64,000 bases of DNA from Leptospiraceae bacterium. GTDB taxonomy: Bacteria; Spirochaetota; Leptospiria; Leptospirales; Leptospiraceae. A program made the position numbers and the translations under genes. The DNA lies in NCBI GenBank assembly GCA_022402465.1, contig JAKRSH010000007.1:272923-336922 (forward strand), given 5' to 3'. Position 1 is the stretch's first letter, and each line of letters begins with the position of its first letter. Shown here piece by piece: positions 9,375-19,382 of this stretch. The notes beneath the pieces were generated by a model. The model was given only the letters and a program-made list of their open reading frames with translations. It was not told the origin of the DNA and did not search any database.

Positions 9375-11805
9375 GATCTACAGCATAAAGCTTTCCAACT
9401 GGCAGACTACCCGAGTTTGCTTGGTCTACCATCCCAAGGGATACTGAAAGTAAATCCGAAATAATAGTGTCCATAATCTCAGTAGGAGCTCCATAGTACA
9501 GAAAGTTCACAGGACTTAAATCGGAAAGCATGAAAACATTTCGTTCGATCGCTTTGCCGTCTTTTATAAATTTAAAAATAGCAATTCCACCTTGGTCCAT
9601 TTGTGACTGAGGATCAATGATTCTTCGCAATTCTACATTTACTTTGGTATCTTTGAATGAATCCAATTTGTTCAAGAGAAATTGATTCAACCAATCAATA
9701 AAATCACTAAACTCTGCTGTCTTAGTTGATCCAGATGCTAAATAGATATTCTTAGATTCACAATTATAAAGAAAATCAGACCAAAAATCAGGCTTTAGTA
9801 TGGAATCCCCAATAACTCCTAAAAATAAATCTGTCTTCAATAAATTATCTCTGGGAACTTGGTTCACATTTGCAAATTTCCAAGGTTCAGGGGTTTCATT
9901 TTTAATATCAATTTCAATTAAGTGATCATTGGTATCATGCAATCTGCTTCCTTTTAGATATTTACATAAAAAGCTGCCAATATTACCAGAAGCACCTAAT
10001 ACAAGAAATTTTCTTCTTGAAAGAATCTTACCCTGTCCATGCAATACATCTTCTATAGCTTTTAGAATGGATTGAGCAACTTCTTTAGATTCTTCTTTCA
10101 CTTTTTGATTTGAAATTGCTATGGAATATGCTGGTAGAAATAATTTTCCTTTTTCTTTTTCAACAGAAAGCAATCGGTCGTAGCCGTTCCGTGTATGCTC
10201 TATTGTTCCTACTAAAACTTTTGCTAAAAGGTCACCAATTGGTAACTCAGCTAAGCTGCCTTCTAATTTCAATTGGTATTCTTTTGCGACATCTTTTGTC
10301 AATTTACCTTCTATAGCAAATGCATTTAGGAAGGGAGCAATGTAGCCACCGTCCTCAACGAGAATTAGTTTTTCAGAATTTTGATAAGAGTTAATGCATA
10401 ATTTAAGAAATAAATGAGTAGCTAAAAGTTTCATGGCAGGGAAGAATCCCAGTTCTTCTCTATCCATGAATTCTTTTAAATCCAATAGATCAGAATTATC
10501 ACTAAACAGAGGTGAGATGGAATAGTATGTTTTTCTTTCAGCACTTATTTTAAGTTCAAGTCCAGACATATAAAAGGAATCTGTCGGAAGATCCAATAGG
10601 ATATCTAAATATATAGGTGGTATCTTTCCTCCATATTTTACAAAGCAAACATTCACATAATCTGCTCCCAACATTCTGTACGCTTCGAGGAGAGCTAGTA
10701 TTTCTGAGGTGATATGGTGTATGAGAAATATTTTGGTATTTTTAAAATTGAATTTATGATTGCTGTTGTTTGCTAAAATCTCTAATTCAGGCATTCGAGT
10801 TAAATAATGACCCATTTGGAGAGAAATTCTTCTTTGATTGAATGAGTAATTTAAGACCCTATCTAATCTACTTAAATCAATATATACATCGATTTTACCA
10901 TTTATGATATGAATCGTATAACCTTCTTTAACGATTTTAGTAATCTCTTGGTCTTCTAAAATTAGAAATATTTTTTTAAAAAGCGGAAGTGAGTTTTTGG
11001 GGTTAGAATCCATAAGAAAACTTGCAAAGGACTTCTCCCAATAGAAATTGATTTGATTTAGTTTTCCTAAAGATGTCTTTTCGATTTGCTCAAACACTTT
11101 ACTAAATCTGCGATTTTCTTCTATATATTCCCTCTCACCTTTCTGGGATGAGCCTATTAAGGAACTATGAACTGATTCAGAAATTTTTGTGCTACCACCA
11201 ATATAGATTCTAGAACTTAAATCATCAACGATCAAATGGTCTATTGATTTCAGATCTAGATTTGCTCTATCGAATCGCTCTATCGTTAGGCGAAAAATAA
11301 AATCTCCAGCCTCTACTTGATTGGGCACTCTTTCCAAGATGAATTGGTAATCTACATTTTCATTTTCACTATTGTGATGAAAAGGAAACACCAAAGCTTT
11401 ACTTGGATAGGTTCGTGGATTTTCTCCGTAAAATTCAGGATGTATGACTTTTGCCCAAGCTTGTCTTTGAAATGTGCCAAATACAGTTCTTAAGTGATCT
11501 TGGAATTCTTCTCGGAAAATGAGAATATCTTTTAAAACTCCTGCTCGTGCATGAATTTGAATATAACCAATATGCATTTCACAAAGTTCACTATTAATAT
11601 TTGGATTGAGTTTGTAGAGGATTGCAATGTCGCCAGGAGAAGTTATAACTCTTTCTACGATTTCGTCACCAAGTGTTCTTGAAAGAATAGAAAGTCCCCA
11701 GAAAATTCGTAAATTTGTAAGATCAATTTTATAAATGTCAGAACTTTCCTTTTCTAAATTTACTCCTAGAGATGTAGGTATATTTTCATCTGGATGTTTA
11801 TGCAT
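9340..11805 (-). CDS. large protein with C-terminal S-adenosylhomocysteine hydrolase-like NAD-binding region
   Basis: 821 residues, about twice the length of AdoHcyase. Roughly residues 1-340 are unrecognised. From about 360 on, AdoHcyase-like features appear in order: a segment with [41 protein letters not shown] (compare EETTTGVHRL), [12 protein letters not shown] (compare the NVNDSVTKSK segment), and a Rossmann motif [13 protein letters not shown]. The canonical catalytic residues are not clearly conserved, so the reaction is unknown. A dinucleotide-binding role is likely. It overlaps the dehydrogenase gene by 8 bases and the Nudix gene by 35, implying a common pathway. No signal peptide. 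Confidence 0.7.
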   Translation of the reverse strand: MHKHPDENIPTSLGVNLEKESSDIYKIDLTNLRIFWGLSILSRTLGDEIVERVITSPGDIAILYKLNPNINSELCEMHIGYIQIHARAGVLKDILIFREEFQDHLRTVFGTFQRQAWAKVIHPEFYGENPRTYPSKALVFPFHHNSENENVDYQFILERVPNQVEAGDFIFRLTIERFDRANLDLKSIDHLIVDDLSSRIYIGGSTKISESVHSSLIGSSQKGEREYIEENRRFSKVFEQIEKTSLGKLNQINFYWEKSFASFLMDSNPKNSLPLFKKIFLILEDQEITKIVKEGYTIHIINGKIDVYIDLSRLDRVLNYSFNQRRISLQMGHYLTRMPELEILANNSNHKFNFKNTKIFLIHHITSEILALLEAYRMLGADYVNVCFVKYGGKIPPIYLDILLDLPTDSFYMSGLELKISAERKTYYSISPLFSDNSDLLDLKEFMDREELGFFPAMKLLATHLFLKLCINSYQNSEKLILVEDGGYIAPFLNAFAIEGKLTKDVAKEYQLKLEGSLAELPIGDLLAKVLVGTIEHTRNGYDRLLSVEKEKGKLFLPAYSIAISNQKVKEESKEVAQSILKAIEDVLHGQGKILSRRKFLVLGASGNIGSFLCKYLKGSRLHDTNDHLIEIDIKNETPEPWKFANVNQVPRDNLLKTDLFLGVIGDSILKPDFWSDFLYNCESKNIYLASGSTKTAEFSDFIDWLNQFLLNKLDSFKDTKVNVELRRIIDPQSQMDQGGIAIFKFIKDGKAIERNVFMLSDLSPVNFLYYGAPTEIMDTIISDLLSVSLGMVDQANSGSLPVGKLYAVDHEIDKWGKSIV

Positions 11806-13285
11806 GTTGCACCATTACTTTTACCGCGTCTGTAGTCTTTGCTGTTGCAAATGCATTTCTTAATTCTTTAGCATCAAAAGTGTGAGAAATCATATTATCG
11901 GCTAAGGATTTTGCTACTGTTGGATTCTCTTTCAAAAGCTTTATAGCAAGATGAAAGTCCCCACATCTAGAAGTACGTATTGATTTGCCTCTTAGGAAAA
12001 AATCATTCATCGCATAATATTCCTTATCCGAAGATTCCAGATTTAATTCTTGGGGTAGGTAAAGAATTGCACCTCTGGGTCTAACTAAAGAATCTTCCTT
12101 TCCTTGAATGGGTCGAATACAGGAATCAATTTCTTCTAATTTAGTAGCTATTGCAATATCAAATCGAGGAAATTTTCCTTCCTTATCAAGGTCATCTAAT
12201 TTGGTGTGAGCTTCTTCAAATGATGATAAAGTTAAACTTACTTCCCCAAACTGTGAAAGTTCATTGCGTATAATTGAAATCCAACGTACCATGTCTTCTT
12301 TTGGAATTTCTTGGAAACTGGGGCAGAGGAAGATATTTAAATTTTCTCTTTTTTCTTTGGCCCAATGGAAATGAAGATTCTCAATCGAAAAAGGAAGAAT
12401 AGAAAGTTCATCAACTACCAATTCCGTTAGATGGCTAAGACCTCCCATTTTTTGACCATTCGTTGTTTTGAGATGTAATTCTCTTTTGGCTAGACGAATA
12501 GCAGACTGAAAACCATCTGTTGTACTCGTAGTATCATACAATATATCAAAATGATTTTCTAAAGAATCAATTGTATGTGAATCCGAAATATTTATGCCAT
12601 CATCAGCACCTAGTCGAATTGCTAGATCTAGCAACTTTTGGCGTCTAGCGAGAGCAACAATTTTGAAATTTTTCTTTGAATCCAATCGATAAGCTTGCAG
12701 GGCTGCAATGACAAGAGAACCTAATCTACGTGGACCAAGTACAGCAACAACATCTCCATCTTCAGGGGCTGATGCGATTACAGCTTGGAGAGAAGCGGCA
12801 AATGGTTCTATCAATACTGCTGCTTTCTCATCTAAATTACTATAGGGAATAGCAGCATGTACGGGGGCAAGAATATAAGCCCCAAATCCACCAGGAAGGC
12901 GATCAATACCTAGAACCTTTCTTTCTGGAGAATGGCTTGCAATTCCTTCTCTTACAAAAGAGTCAACATCAGAATCTCCCCTAGCTTCGAATGTATCATT
13001 TATTTCTACTACATAATTCTGGTGAGTATCAGGATCTTCAGCAATCACTTCGTGACCAATTACTTGGGGAAGTGGAAATGGAAGAAACCTTCTATCTATA
13101 TCCGTTGAACAAACTCCACAAGATTTTGTTTTGAGAAGTCGGTAACCTTTGCCTAACTCAAGGTAAGGAGAACCATTTCGGATGATCTTCCAACCTTGTT
13201 TTTCATCACCTTTATAAATATAGTCTGATTCAATAAAGGTATCATCAGAAGTGTAATCTAGTGCCTTGAAATGGATTTCTTTCAT
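11798..13285 (-). CDS. zinc-type medium-chain alcohol dehydrogenase-like protein
   Basis: 495 residues, longer than the usual 340-380 of the medium-chain dehydrogenase family. The catalytic-zinc region reads CGVCSTDIDR followed by IGHEV. The nucleotide-binding domain follows with VVAVLGPRRLGSLV, where the family has a GxGxxG loop, and IVALARRQKLLDLAIRLGAD. The four-cysteine structural zinc lobe is absent. The extra length lies in the C-terminal half. The oxidised substrate is unknown. It starts in a 4-base overlap with the rhomboid gene and ends overlapping the AdoHcyase-like gene by 8 bases, so the dehydrogenase and AdoHcyase-like proteins probably act together (inference). Confidence 0.8.
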   Translation of the reverse strand: MKEIHFKALDYTSDDTFIESDYIYKGDEKQGWKIIRNGSPYLELGKGYRLLKTKSCGVCSTDIDRRFLPFPLPQVIGHEVIAEDPDTHQNYVVEINDTFEARGDSDVDSFVREGIASHSPERKVLGIDRLPGGFGAYILAPVHAAIPYSNLDEKAAVLIEPFAASLQAVIASAPEDGDVVAVLGPRRLGSLVIAALQAYRLDSKKNFKIVALARRQKLLDLAIRLGADDGINISDSHTIDSLENHFDILYDTTSTTDGFQSAIRLAKRELHLKTTNGQKMGGLSHLTELVVDELSILPFSIENLHFHWAKEKRENLNIFLCPSFQEIPKEDMVRWISIIRNELSQFGEVSLTLSSFEEAHTKLDDLDKEGKFPRFDIAIATKLEEIDSCIRPIQGKEDSLVRPRGAILYLPQELNLESSDKEYYAMNDFFLRGKSIRTSRCGDFHLAIKLLKENPTVAKSLADNMISHTFDAKELRNAFATAKTTDAVKVMVQHA

Positions 13286-13953
13286 TTATATCTTGCCTCA
13301 ATAAAGTAATACAGAACTAAAGTCAATGTAAAGAAAATAAGATTTAGTATAAACCCATTCTTCAATTTTTTTCGATCTTTTTCCTCTAGAAAATATGCAG
13401 TAATAATAACAGAAAAGAAACCACCTAAGTGTGCCCAATGTGCAATTTGGTCTTTTTCAAAAACATTGGTAATGTCTGTATAAACTGAGGCCCAGGCAAT
13501 TAAAAATAATGGAAAAGGAAAATTCACTCCGCCCATACGAATCGAAAAAGGGGATAGTAGGGCTGAGGCAGCTGCAAGTCCAGAGATAGCCCCACTTGCT
13601 CCAAGAACTGGTGTATTGTCCCCTATAATAAATCCTCTTACAATAGAATCTCCAATTGCCGATACGATTGCTGCCATTCCGTAGAATAACATCCATTTGC
13701 TCATGCCAACCTTATACTCAACAGCCCTTCCTAGTATAAACAAAAACATAAGATTAGAAAACAAATGACTGAAACTACCATGAGCAAAACTTGAAAGTAT
13801 CCAATTGATAGGATTCCATTCCCTAGGATAAGACAAGAAAAAGTTCTGAATAATAGGATCTGGAATAAAAAAAATGGAGATAAAAAAGAATAAGAATAAA
13901 AATACAATCAAACCTGCGGTCAATGGGAATTCCCAAAAAATTTTCTGAACCAT
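13282..13953 (-). CDS. rhomboid family intramembrane serine protease
   Basis: 223 residues with about six membrane segments. The rhomboid signatures are present: an N-terminal HGSFSHLFSNLMFLFILG helix, the catalytic Ser in VLGASGAISG, and the catalytic His in HWAHLGGF. It cleaves membrane proteins within the bilayer; substrates are unknown. It is followed by the dehydrogenase in a 4-base ATGA-type overlap, placing a membrane protease at the head of a coupled metabolic gene block. The preceding exported-protein gene ends 31 bases upstream on the same strand, so it may be the first gene of the transcript. Confidence 0.92.
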   Translation of the reverse strand: MVQKIFWEFPLTAGLIVFLFLFFFISIFFIPDPIIQNFFLSYPREWNPINWILSSFAHGSFSHLFSNLMFLFILGRAVEYKVGMSKWMLFYGMAAIVSAIGDSIVRGFIIGDNTPVLGASGAISGLAAASALLSPFSIRMGGVNFPFPLFLIAWASVYTDITNVFEKDQIAHWAHLGGFFSVIITAYFLEEKDRKKLKNGFILNLIFFTLTLVLYYFIEARYK

Positions 13954-13984
13954 GATGATTATAATCTAAAATTCAACTATGAGT

Positions 13985-14821
13985 TCAATTCGATTTTGGG
14001 GAAAAAGCTGGAACTTCAGGAGAATCTTCATTTCGAAAATATGCATCGTCCACTCCATCTATTCCTGTAGAGAGCTCTTGTAATTTCGGTTCATTCCAAA
14101 TAGTTTCGAAAGCGTCTTCTGAATCATATACCTTAAAATTACTATCGTAATGACAGCGAGTATAGTAATCTGAATTCTTAGGAATGACTCTTTGTATTTC
14201 CAATTTTATAACATCGAAATTATTTTCCAATTCTTCTTCTGAATCATATTCTCCCTCATGGAGAAGTGCAAGTAGAACTACATACTTTTGGGCTTGTTTA
14301 ACAGACTGAAGTGCATAAGAAAGATCTCGGATCTTATTAATATAGATCTGCGGATGTGAATTTCTAGCTGTAAGTACTTTTTTCTTTGCAACAGCAATTT
14401 CCCGAAAACCCATAGAAAGATAATGATGTGTATTTGTTTTCTCAAGTCGATTCGAGATTCGAGTTAAACGGATCAAATCTTTTTCTGTTCGCTCGATATT
14501 TGATTCAACTACTTTGAGAAATAATTGAATCATAATTTTTTGGGTTCTTCGTAATTCATCAAAACCCTTACCAAGATCCATTTGCAATTGAAGCAATTCA
14601 GTTTCTATATGATGCTGCAATGCTCGTCTAAATAAAACTTTTTCTGTATCAGATCCAAAATTAGAAACGGATGGACTAATAGATTTTAAATGATCATAAT
14701 TCTCTTTCATACCTATAGTAACTTTAATTAGTTGAGTAGATTTATTCGATTGATTCGAATATGATAAAGTCCAACTAAAACAAAGTAAGATCAAGAAGAA
14801 GAATAACCTTTGAGAACTCAT
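13985..14821 (-). CDS. exported protein of unknown function
   Basis: 278 residues with an N-terminal signal peptide (residues 1-22, MSSQRLFFFLILLCFSWTLS) and likely cleavage after SYS. The mature part is mostly helical and charged (residues 50-210), with acidic segments such as EGEYDSEEELENN and an acidic, Pro-containing tail. No domain is recognised. It is probably periplasmic. It lies 31 bases upstream of the rhomboid gene on the same strand and may be the first gene of that operon. Confidence 0.68.
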   Translation of the reverse strand: MSSQRLFFFLILLCFSWTLSYSNQSNKSTQLIKVTIGMKENYDHLKSISPSVSNFGSDTEKVLFRRALQHHIETELLQLQMDLGKGFDELRRTQKIMIQLFLKVVESNIERTEKDLIRLTRISNRLEKTNTHHYLSMGFREIAVAKKKVLTARNSHPQIYINKIRDLSYALQSVKQAQKYVVLLALLHEGEYDSEEELENNFDVIKLEIQRVIPKNSDYYTRCHYDSNFKVYDSEDAFETIWNEPKLQELSTGIDGVDDAYFRNEDSPEVPAFSPKSN

Positions 14822-14886
14822 ATATGAAAATCATCGGAAAGATTCCTTTTTAATTCTAAAAGATAAAAAATTGTTAGGAAAACTAG

Positions 14887-14915
14887 TTTACAAATCCTGG
14901 ATTATGTATTATTGT
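14887..14915 (+). promoter_or_regulatory. candidate sigma-70-type promoter upstream of the 14958 gene
   Basis: TTTACA at 14887-14892 and TATTGT at 14910-14915 are separated by 17 bases, and the gene starts about 40 bases downstream. It matches the general -35/-10 pattern but has two deviations in the -10 box. It is offered only as the best candidate in this divergent gap. Confidence 0.35.
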
Positions 14916-14957
14916 AATGGAAATTGTCTAGAAATGGAAGAATTTTAAGGATTTGAG

Positions 14958-15575
14958 ATGCCGGCTGAATTTCCGCTAAACACTGCTTCTGTAAACGATT
15001 GCATTATAGAATTAAAGAAAATCCAAGAAACCAAAAGTTTCGGTATTATTCTCAGTGAATTAACTGAATCCGCTATTTCTAATGATAAAAATACGTGGTC
15101 TCTTATATATCAAGTTATGCGAGATGCTGATTCTGGCAGGTTATCCTGGGCGCTTCACAAAGAAATACTTTCCGGCTTCATATCCATTTTAACCCAAGTG
15201 GGAGATAGCAAATCTTATCGGTTAATTATCAATTATATTAAAAATCTCGATAGAACCATTCCTTTAGGTGCCATAGAACTTATATCGGATCTTCTGCCAA
15301 CCTTCGAAGAGCTGGACAGTGATGAAATCATTAAAATTGCATCTCAAAAGGATGATATCAGATCTGCAATTGGAATCATTGCTCTATCGCGATTGATGAT
15401 AGAAAACAAATTAAATGAGGATCAAAAGAAAGCTATCCAAGAATTCCTACAATCCTACTCCAATTCAAAATACTATATGAAAGATATCGTAGAATCTATC
15501 TTAGAAATGATTCAAGATGCCGAGAAAGGAACTTCCCTTCTTCCTGAAAATGAACTAAGTTCACTTTTTGATTGA
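14958..15575 (+). CDS. helical protein of unknown function (HEAT-like)
   Basis: 205 residues, ATG with a fair ribosome-binding site (AAGGA about 7 bases upstream). No signal peptide. The sequence is almost entirely predicted helix, with repeating hydrophobic spacing (LSWALHKEILSGFISILTQ, IGIIALSRLMIENKL) that suggests HEAT- or TPR-like paired helices. No family is recognised. The next gene follows after about 100 bases on the same strand and is also helical; the intervening palindrome suggests that gene has its own control. Confidence 0.66.
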   Translation: MPAEFPLNTASVNDCIIELKKIQETKSFGIILSELTESAISNDKNTWSLIYQVMRDADSGRLSWALHKEILSGFISILTQVGDSKSYRLIINYIKNLDRTIPLGAIELISDLLPTFEELDSDEIIKIASQKDDIRSAIGIIALSRLMIENKLNEDQKKAIQEFLQSYSNSKYYMKDIVESILEMIQDAEKGTSLLPENELSSLFD

Positions 15576-15639
15576 TCCAAGATAAAATCTGATTCTTAGG
15601 TACAATTTATGCATTAAAATAATTGTATACAGATAAAAT

Positions 15640-15658
15640 CATTTTGCAGTGCAAAATG
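15640..15658. promoter_or_regulatory. perfect 9-bp palindrome, LexA-like operator candidate
   Basis: CATTTTGCA-G-TGCAAAATG is a perfect inverted repeat with a one-base centre, 20 bases upstream of the ATG at 15679. Its core is TTTG-N5-CAAA, the form described for a Leptospira LexA operator as I recall it. Position between promoter-like AT-rich sequence and start codon fits a repressor site. Confidence 0.5.
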
Positions 15659-15678
15659 CTTAATTTAAGGGCAGGTGT

Positions 15679-16557
15679 ATGGTCAAAAATGCTAAGAAAG
15701 GTACAAATTTCTCAAAAGCAGGGTTGCTCTGGAAGAGTATTGAAAGACAGGCTGAGGTTCAATTAGGTCTTGTTCGTTTGAATAAGGACGTTACTTTACG
15801 AATTTTAAATAATAAACCAAATGAATTTCTAGAAGCAAATCGTTTTGATTTTACAAAAAATATGAAAGAGTTCATGAAAACTGTCGTTACTATGGACTCA
15901 GAAAAGTTAGAATATTTTATCTTTAGAGTCTACGACTGCTATCTGCGTGAATTGAACTTTATCAATGAAAGAAATTCACAATTTTCCATTGATATTTTGT
16001 TCCAAGTTATCGAAACACTCACTGTAGAAAAAGAATCAATTCAATCGGTTGAGGGATATTTTTCAGCCTCTAACCAAGAATCAATTAGTAGAGCTGATAT
16101 GGAAAATATTCTGAATCACATGAAGGCTTATAATTTCATGTCTATTCAATTCAAAAAAATCAATAATCTAAAAAGATGTGTAGAATTAAGCGATCAAATT
16201 ATATTAAAAGCTGCAACATTAAATCCTATGGTATCTATACTCTCCCTGGACAATATGTACAGTTTAATTTTAGCTCAAAACATTCTTTCCTCAAAATATG
16301 GGATACGCAATCTTCTTTCGGGTTGGATGGAAGAGTATGGATTCACTGAAGAACAGGCTATTCGAATTCTCCCTTTGTTTCCTAGTGATTCTTCTTTGAA
16401 TGAGTTTCGATCTGTTTACACCAAAGCGATTCAAACTTTAGGACAGAAAGTTGATCCTATAAACAAGGATATGGATTTATTTATGATGCGATCCATTTGC
16501 AATTATTTCACATCTTGGTTGAATAGAGTTGCAAACCAATTGCCGGCTGTTGCTTAG
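15679..16557 (+). CDS. conserved helical protein of unknown function
   Basis: 292 residues, ATG preceded by GGGCAGG as a possible ribosome-binding site. No signal peptide, no membrane segment, no recognised domain. It is rich in amphipathic helices and moderately basic at the N-terminus (MVKNAKKG). It lies directly downstream of a perfect palindrome with the TTTG-N5-CAAA core, so it may belong to a damage-inducible regulon (inference). The 3' end faces the methyltransferase gene, with a weak hairpin and T-run in between. Confidence 0.66.
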   Translation: MVKNAKKGTNFSKAGLLWKSIERQAEVQLGLVRLNKDVTLRILNNKPNEFLEANRFDFTKNMKEFMKTVVTMDSEKLEYFIFRVYDCYLRELNFINERNSQFSIDILFQVIETLTVEKESIQSVEGYFSASNQESISRADMENILNHMKAYNFMSIQFKKINNLKRCVELSDQIILKAATLNPMVSILSLDNMYSLILAQNILSSKYGIRNLLSGWMEEYGFTEEQAIRILPLFPSDSSLNEFRSVYTKAIQTLGQKVDPINKDMDLFMMRSICNYFTSWLNRVANQLPAVA

Positions 16558-16572
16558 TCTTTTCATAAATTA

Positions 16573-16597
16573 TCAGACTACTGATTTTATTTTTTTA
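16573..16597 (+). terminator. weak candidate Rho-independent terminator
   Basis: A 5-bp stem ATCAG/CTGAT with a 4-base loop is followed, after four bases, by a run of seven T. It lies between two convergent genes and overlaps the 3' end of the methyltransferase gene. The short stem makes it weak. Confidence 0.3.
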
Positions 16598-17441
16598 CCA
16601 TAGTAACAAAGAGAGTATTACTGATATTCCAATGTCCAAAACTCAATTGAAATACCCACTTGGATAAATAATAGTAAAGGACTTTAGCATACAATCCTAG
16701 CTTTGACTTAGATCCTGCCACACTCATGATTGGTTTAAGAATGTAGTACTTAGGTTGGTAGTATCCACACTGAGAGCCAAGTTCAGCAAGTGTTTTCATT
16801 TTATAATTATTTACATGATCCTTGGCTTCTAAGTAATGAACACCTGGTTTCATACCCTTGATCAATACCTTTAGTCTTGCCTTCCACAATTGAAAAGGAA
16901 AATTGGGAGTCTGCATAAATAGAATTCCACCAGGCTTGAGAATGGAATTTAAATACTGAAGTAAAGAATGCGGTTTAGGAATATGTTCTATCACATCCCA
17001 CAAAGTTATAATATCCAGAGAGTTGGGATCTATCTTACTAGCTTGCACCACACCTGAATGAACATTTTTAAGATTATTTTTTTCTTTCGCAAATTGAACT
17101 GCTTTTTCAGAAATTTCATATCCTATTGCCTTCCAATTCGGATTGGTCTCAGAAATTCTTTTGACAAAAAATCCTAAACCACAACCAACATCAAGAATCT
17201 GCCCCTTTTTACCAGCTATGAATCTTGAAATAAAATCATCATAAATATCACGATGAGCTTCATCCCACCATTTTAAATCAAATTCTTCTTCTGGATCATC
17301 CCAATAGCCTTCATAATGCTCATCCTGTTGGTAAGAGGAATACACATGGTCGCAATAAGAGCATTTAACAATAGCTATACCATTTTCAACAAAAACAGGT
17401 TGGCTGTCTTGGCATCCACAAAGAATACATTCTTGGGTCAT
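16587..17441 (-). CDS. class I SAM-dependent methyltransferase with N-terminal zinc ribbon
   Basis: 284 residues. The N-terminus has a zinc-ribbon pattern with Cys5/Cys8 and Cys27/Cys30, common in Methyltransf_23-type sugar and lipid methyltransferases. SAM-binding motif I is DVGCGLG at 84-90. DIITLWDVIEHI gives motif II, with the LWDVIEH form of this group, and LKPGGILFMQTPN motif III. The C-terminal third contains aromatic and basic segments. It probably methylates a sugar nucleotide, polyketide-like or lipid substrate, unknown here. It stands alone, convergent with the preceding gene and divergent from dapF. Confidence 0.87.
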   Translation of the reverse strand: MTQECILCGCQDSQPVFVENGIAIVKCSYCDHVYSSYQQDEHYEGYWDDPEEEFDLKWWDEAHRDIYDDFISRFIAGKKGQILDVGCGLGFFVKRISETNPNWKAIGYEISEKAVQFAKEKNNLKNVHSGVVQASKIDPNSLDIITLWDVIEHIPKPHSLLQYLNSILKPGGILFMQTPNFPFQLWKARLKVLIKGMKPGVHYLEAKDHVNNYKMKTLAELGSQCGYYQPKYYILKPIMSVAGSKSKLGLYAKVLYYYLSKWVFQLSFGHWNISNTLFVTMVKK

Positions 17442-17544
17442 AGTCTTTTTAGAATCTTAAATCAAAAGTATAGGTCAACTAAATTCTAAATTATTCTCTT
17501 GAGTACAAGATTGCTAGATCGAATTATGTTCCTAGAGGGAATTT

Positions 17545-18387
17545 ATGGAGCTTAAGTTTACAAAAATGGAAGGCATTGGTAATGATTATGTTTACATAGA
17601 TGCAACAAAGAATGACATTCGATTGAGCTCTGAGCAGATCCAACAACTCTCCGATAGAAATTTTGGCATTGGTGGAGACGGGGTAATTTTCATTCGATCC
17701 TCTGAGAAAGCTGACTTTCATATGGATATGTATAATTCGGATGGATCTTCTTCCGAAATGTGTGGAAATGGAATTCGCTGTGTTGGTAAATTCGTTTATG
17801 ATCATGGACTAACGAACAATCTGAATCCTAAAATCGAAACTGGTAAAGGTGTGCTTACCTTAGACCTACAAAAAAATAAATCCAATAAAATTGAAATAGT
17901 CACTGTAGATATGGGTGAGCCAATTTTGAAACCAAGCCTAATCCCACTTAAATGGAAAGATGATGAACCTGTTATCAATCAAATAATTCATGTAGACGGT
18001 GTTGATTACAACTTTACTTCTGTGAGTATGGGAAATCCGCATTGTGTAATCTTTGTTGAAGATCCAGATAAAATACCTTTGTATGAAATTGGTCTCAAGA
18101 TAGAACACCATGAGTTATTTCCGAAACGAGTGAATGCAGAATTTGTATCTTTAAAAGCCAAGGACCATCTCTACCAAAGAACATGGGAAAGGGGTACTGG
18201 GGAAACCTTGGCCTGTGGAACAGGTGCTTGCGCTGTAGCCGTCTCCGCTGTCTTAACAGGACGAACTGGTAGAAAAGTACAAATTGATCTTAGAGGTGGA
18301 ACTCTTCACATAGAATGGGCCCAAGGCGGTTCCGTCTTCATGACAGGTCCTGCGAAAGAAGTTTATACAGGTCTCATTGAAATATAG
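17545..18387 (+). CDS. dapF: diaminopimelate epimerase
   Basis: 280 residues, normal length. N-terminal [12 protein letters not shown] is the family signature. The two catalytic cysteines are Cys73 ([10 protein letters not shown]) and Cys224 ([10 protein letters not shown]). It interconverts LL- and meso-diaminopimelate for lysine and peptidoglycan synthesis. The ATG has a good ribosome-binding site (GAGGGA a few bases upstream). The stop overlaps the convergent HAD gene by 25 bases. Confidence 0.97.
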   Translation: MELKFTKMEGIGNDYVYIDATKNDIRLSSEQIQQLSDRNFGIGGDGVIFIRSSEKADFHMDMYNSDGSSSEMCGNGIRCVGKFVYDHGLTNNLNPKIETGKGVLTLDLQKNKSNKIEIVTVDMGEPILKPSLIPLKWKDDEPVINQIIHVDGVDYNFTSVSMGNPHCVIFVEDPDKIPLYEIGLKIEHHELFPKRVNAEFVSLKAKDHLYQRTWERGTGETLACGTGACAVAVSAVLTGRTGRKVQIDLRGGTLHIEWAQGGSVFMTGPAKEVYTGLIEI

Positions 18388-19109
18388 TATTCTAAAGAAG
18401 AATTCAAGTTATGCGCAACAAAAGAATTCGAAACAGAGATATTCAAATTTTTAGTTATTTCTCTTTCACCAAACATTTCTTTTAGATGTATTGTTGTAAT
18501 TCCTAGTTTAGATGCGCCTTCGATATCATCTATTTGGTTGTCTCCGATCATGACACATTGTTCAGGATTAGAATCAATTCTACGACAGGCTTCTATAAAA
18601 ATTTGAGCAGATGGCTTTTCGATTCCTAGTTCTTCAGAAACAAGTAAGTTAAAATGAAAATTTTTTGGAAACACTGATTCTAATTTGATCAATTGTGTCC
18701 GAAGATTCTCATTTGATAGAAATATGATTTTATGAGAAGCTTGGATTTCATTCAAAAGTTTGAAAGTATACTTATAATTGCCTTTATTAAGATGGAAAAA
18801 TTCTTTAAGATATTTGCTAAAATTCTTAAAGTAAATCTCTTCCATTTTCAAAACGAGGTTAATACGTTTCTTAGTTAAAGATCCAAATTTTAATTCTATC
18901 ATTCTCTTAAAATACAAAATACGTAAACGATTCGAAGAATGCCCTTCTAAATTCACTTTGATTTCTTCTCTTGCAAGTTTAAATCTATCATAAAAATCTA
19001 AAGCACTTCCATATGCTTTCCTTTGCCAAAATTCTGAAAGACATTTTAATGAATAATCATAAGCCTCTTTGGATGGAAGAATAGTATTATCTATATCTAA
19101 AATCAACAT
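18363..19109 (-). CDS. HAD family hydrolase
   Basis: 248 residues. HAD motif I is at the very N-terminus (LDIDNT, Asp4 and Asp6). Motif II corresponds to IIFLSNE and motif IV to [13 protein letters not shown] near the C-terminus, with a conserved Lys in [11 protein letters not shown]. The helical cap lies between motifs I and II (about 15-110). It should be a phosphatase or phosphonatase of unknown substrate. Its 3' end overlaps dapF by 25 bases on the opposite strand. Confidence 0.87.
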   Translation of the reverse strand: MLILDIDNTILPSKEAYDYSLKCLSEFWQRKAYGSALDFYDRFKLAREEIKVNLEGHSSNRLRILYFKRMIELKFGSLTKKRINLVLKMEEIYFKNFSKYLKEFFHLNKGNYKYTFKLLNEIQASHKIIFLSNENLRTQLIKLESVFPKNFHFNLLVSEELGIEKPSAQIFIEACRRIDSNPEQCVMIGDNQIDDIEGASKLGITTIHLKEMFGEREITKNLNISVSNSFVAHNLNSSLEYYISMRPV

Positions 19110-19171
19110 TGATACAGAATAAAATGTAATTCCTAGTTGACGAGTAAAATTGTATCTACTAAAATCGAATC

Positions 19172-19375
19172 ATGCTTCCTATTGCAAGGATTCTTGGATC
19201 TTTATTTACCATTCTTGGAATCTTTCTATTTCTATATGGCTTATTCACAGACGGAAATTCTATGTATGATAAAACCTTCTCCTTCAATATCAATCTATAT
19301 TGGGGTATTATTATGATAGGATTTGGTTTGGTATTTGTTGTTTTTGGAAGAAAAAACGGATTTCTAAATCAATAA
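19172..19375 (+). CDS. small two-helix membrane protein
   Basis: 67 residues with two clear membrane segments (about 5-25 and 42-60) joined by a polar loop with NINLYWG. The pattern of a first helix, a short Asn-rich loop, a second helix and a basic C-terminus resembles a widespread class of small conserved inner-membrane proteins of unknown function. ATG start without an obvious ribosome-binding site. It is isolated between two minus-strand genes. Confidence 0.66.
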   Translation: MLPIARILGSLFTILGIFLFLYGLFTDGNSMYDKTFSFNINLYWGIIMIGFGLVFVVFGRKNGFLNQ

Positions 19376-19382
19376 AACAAAA

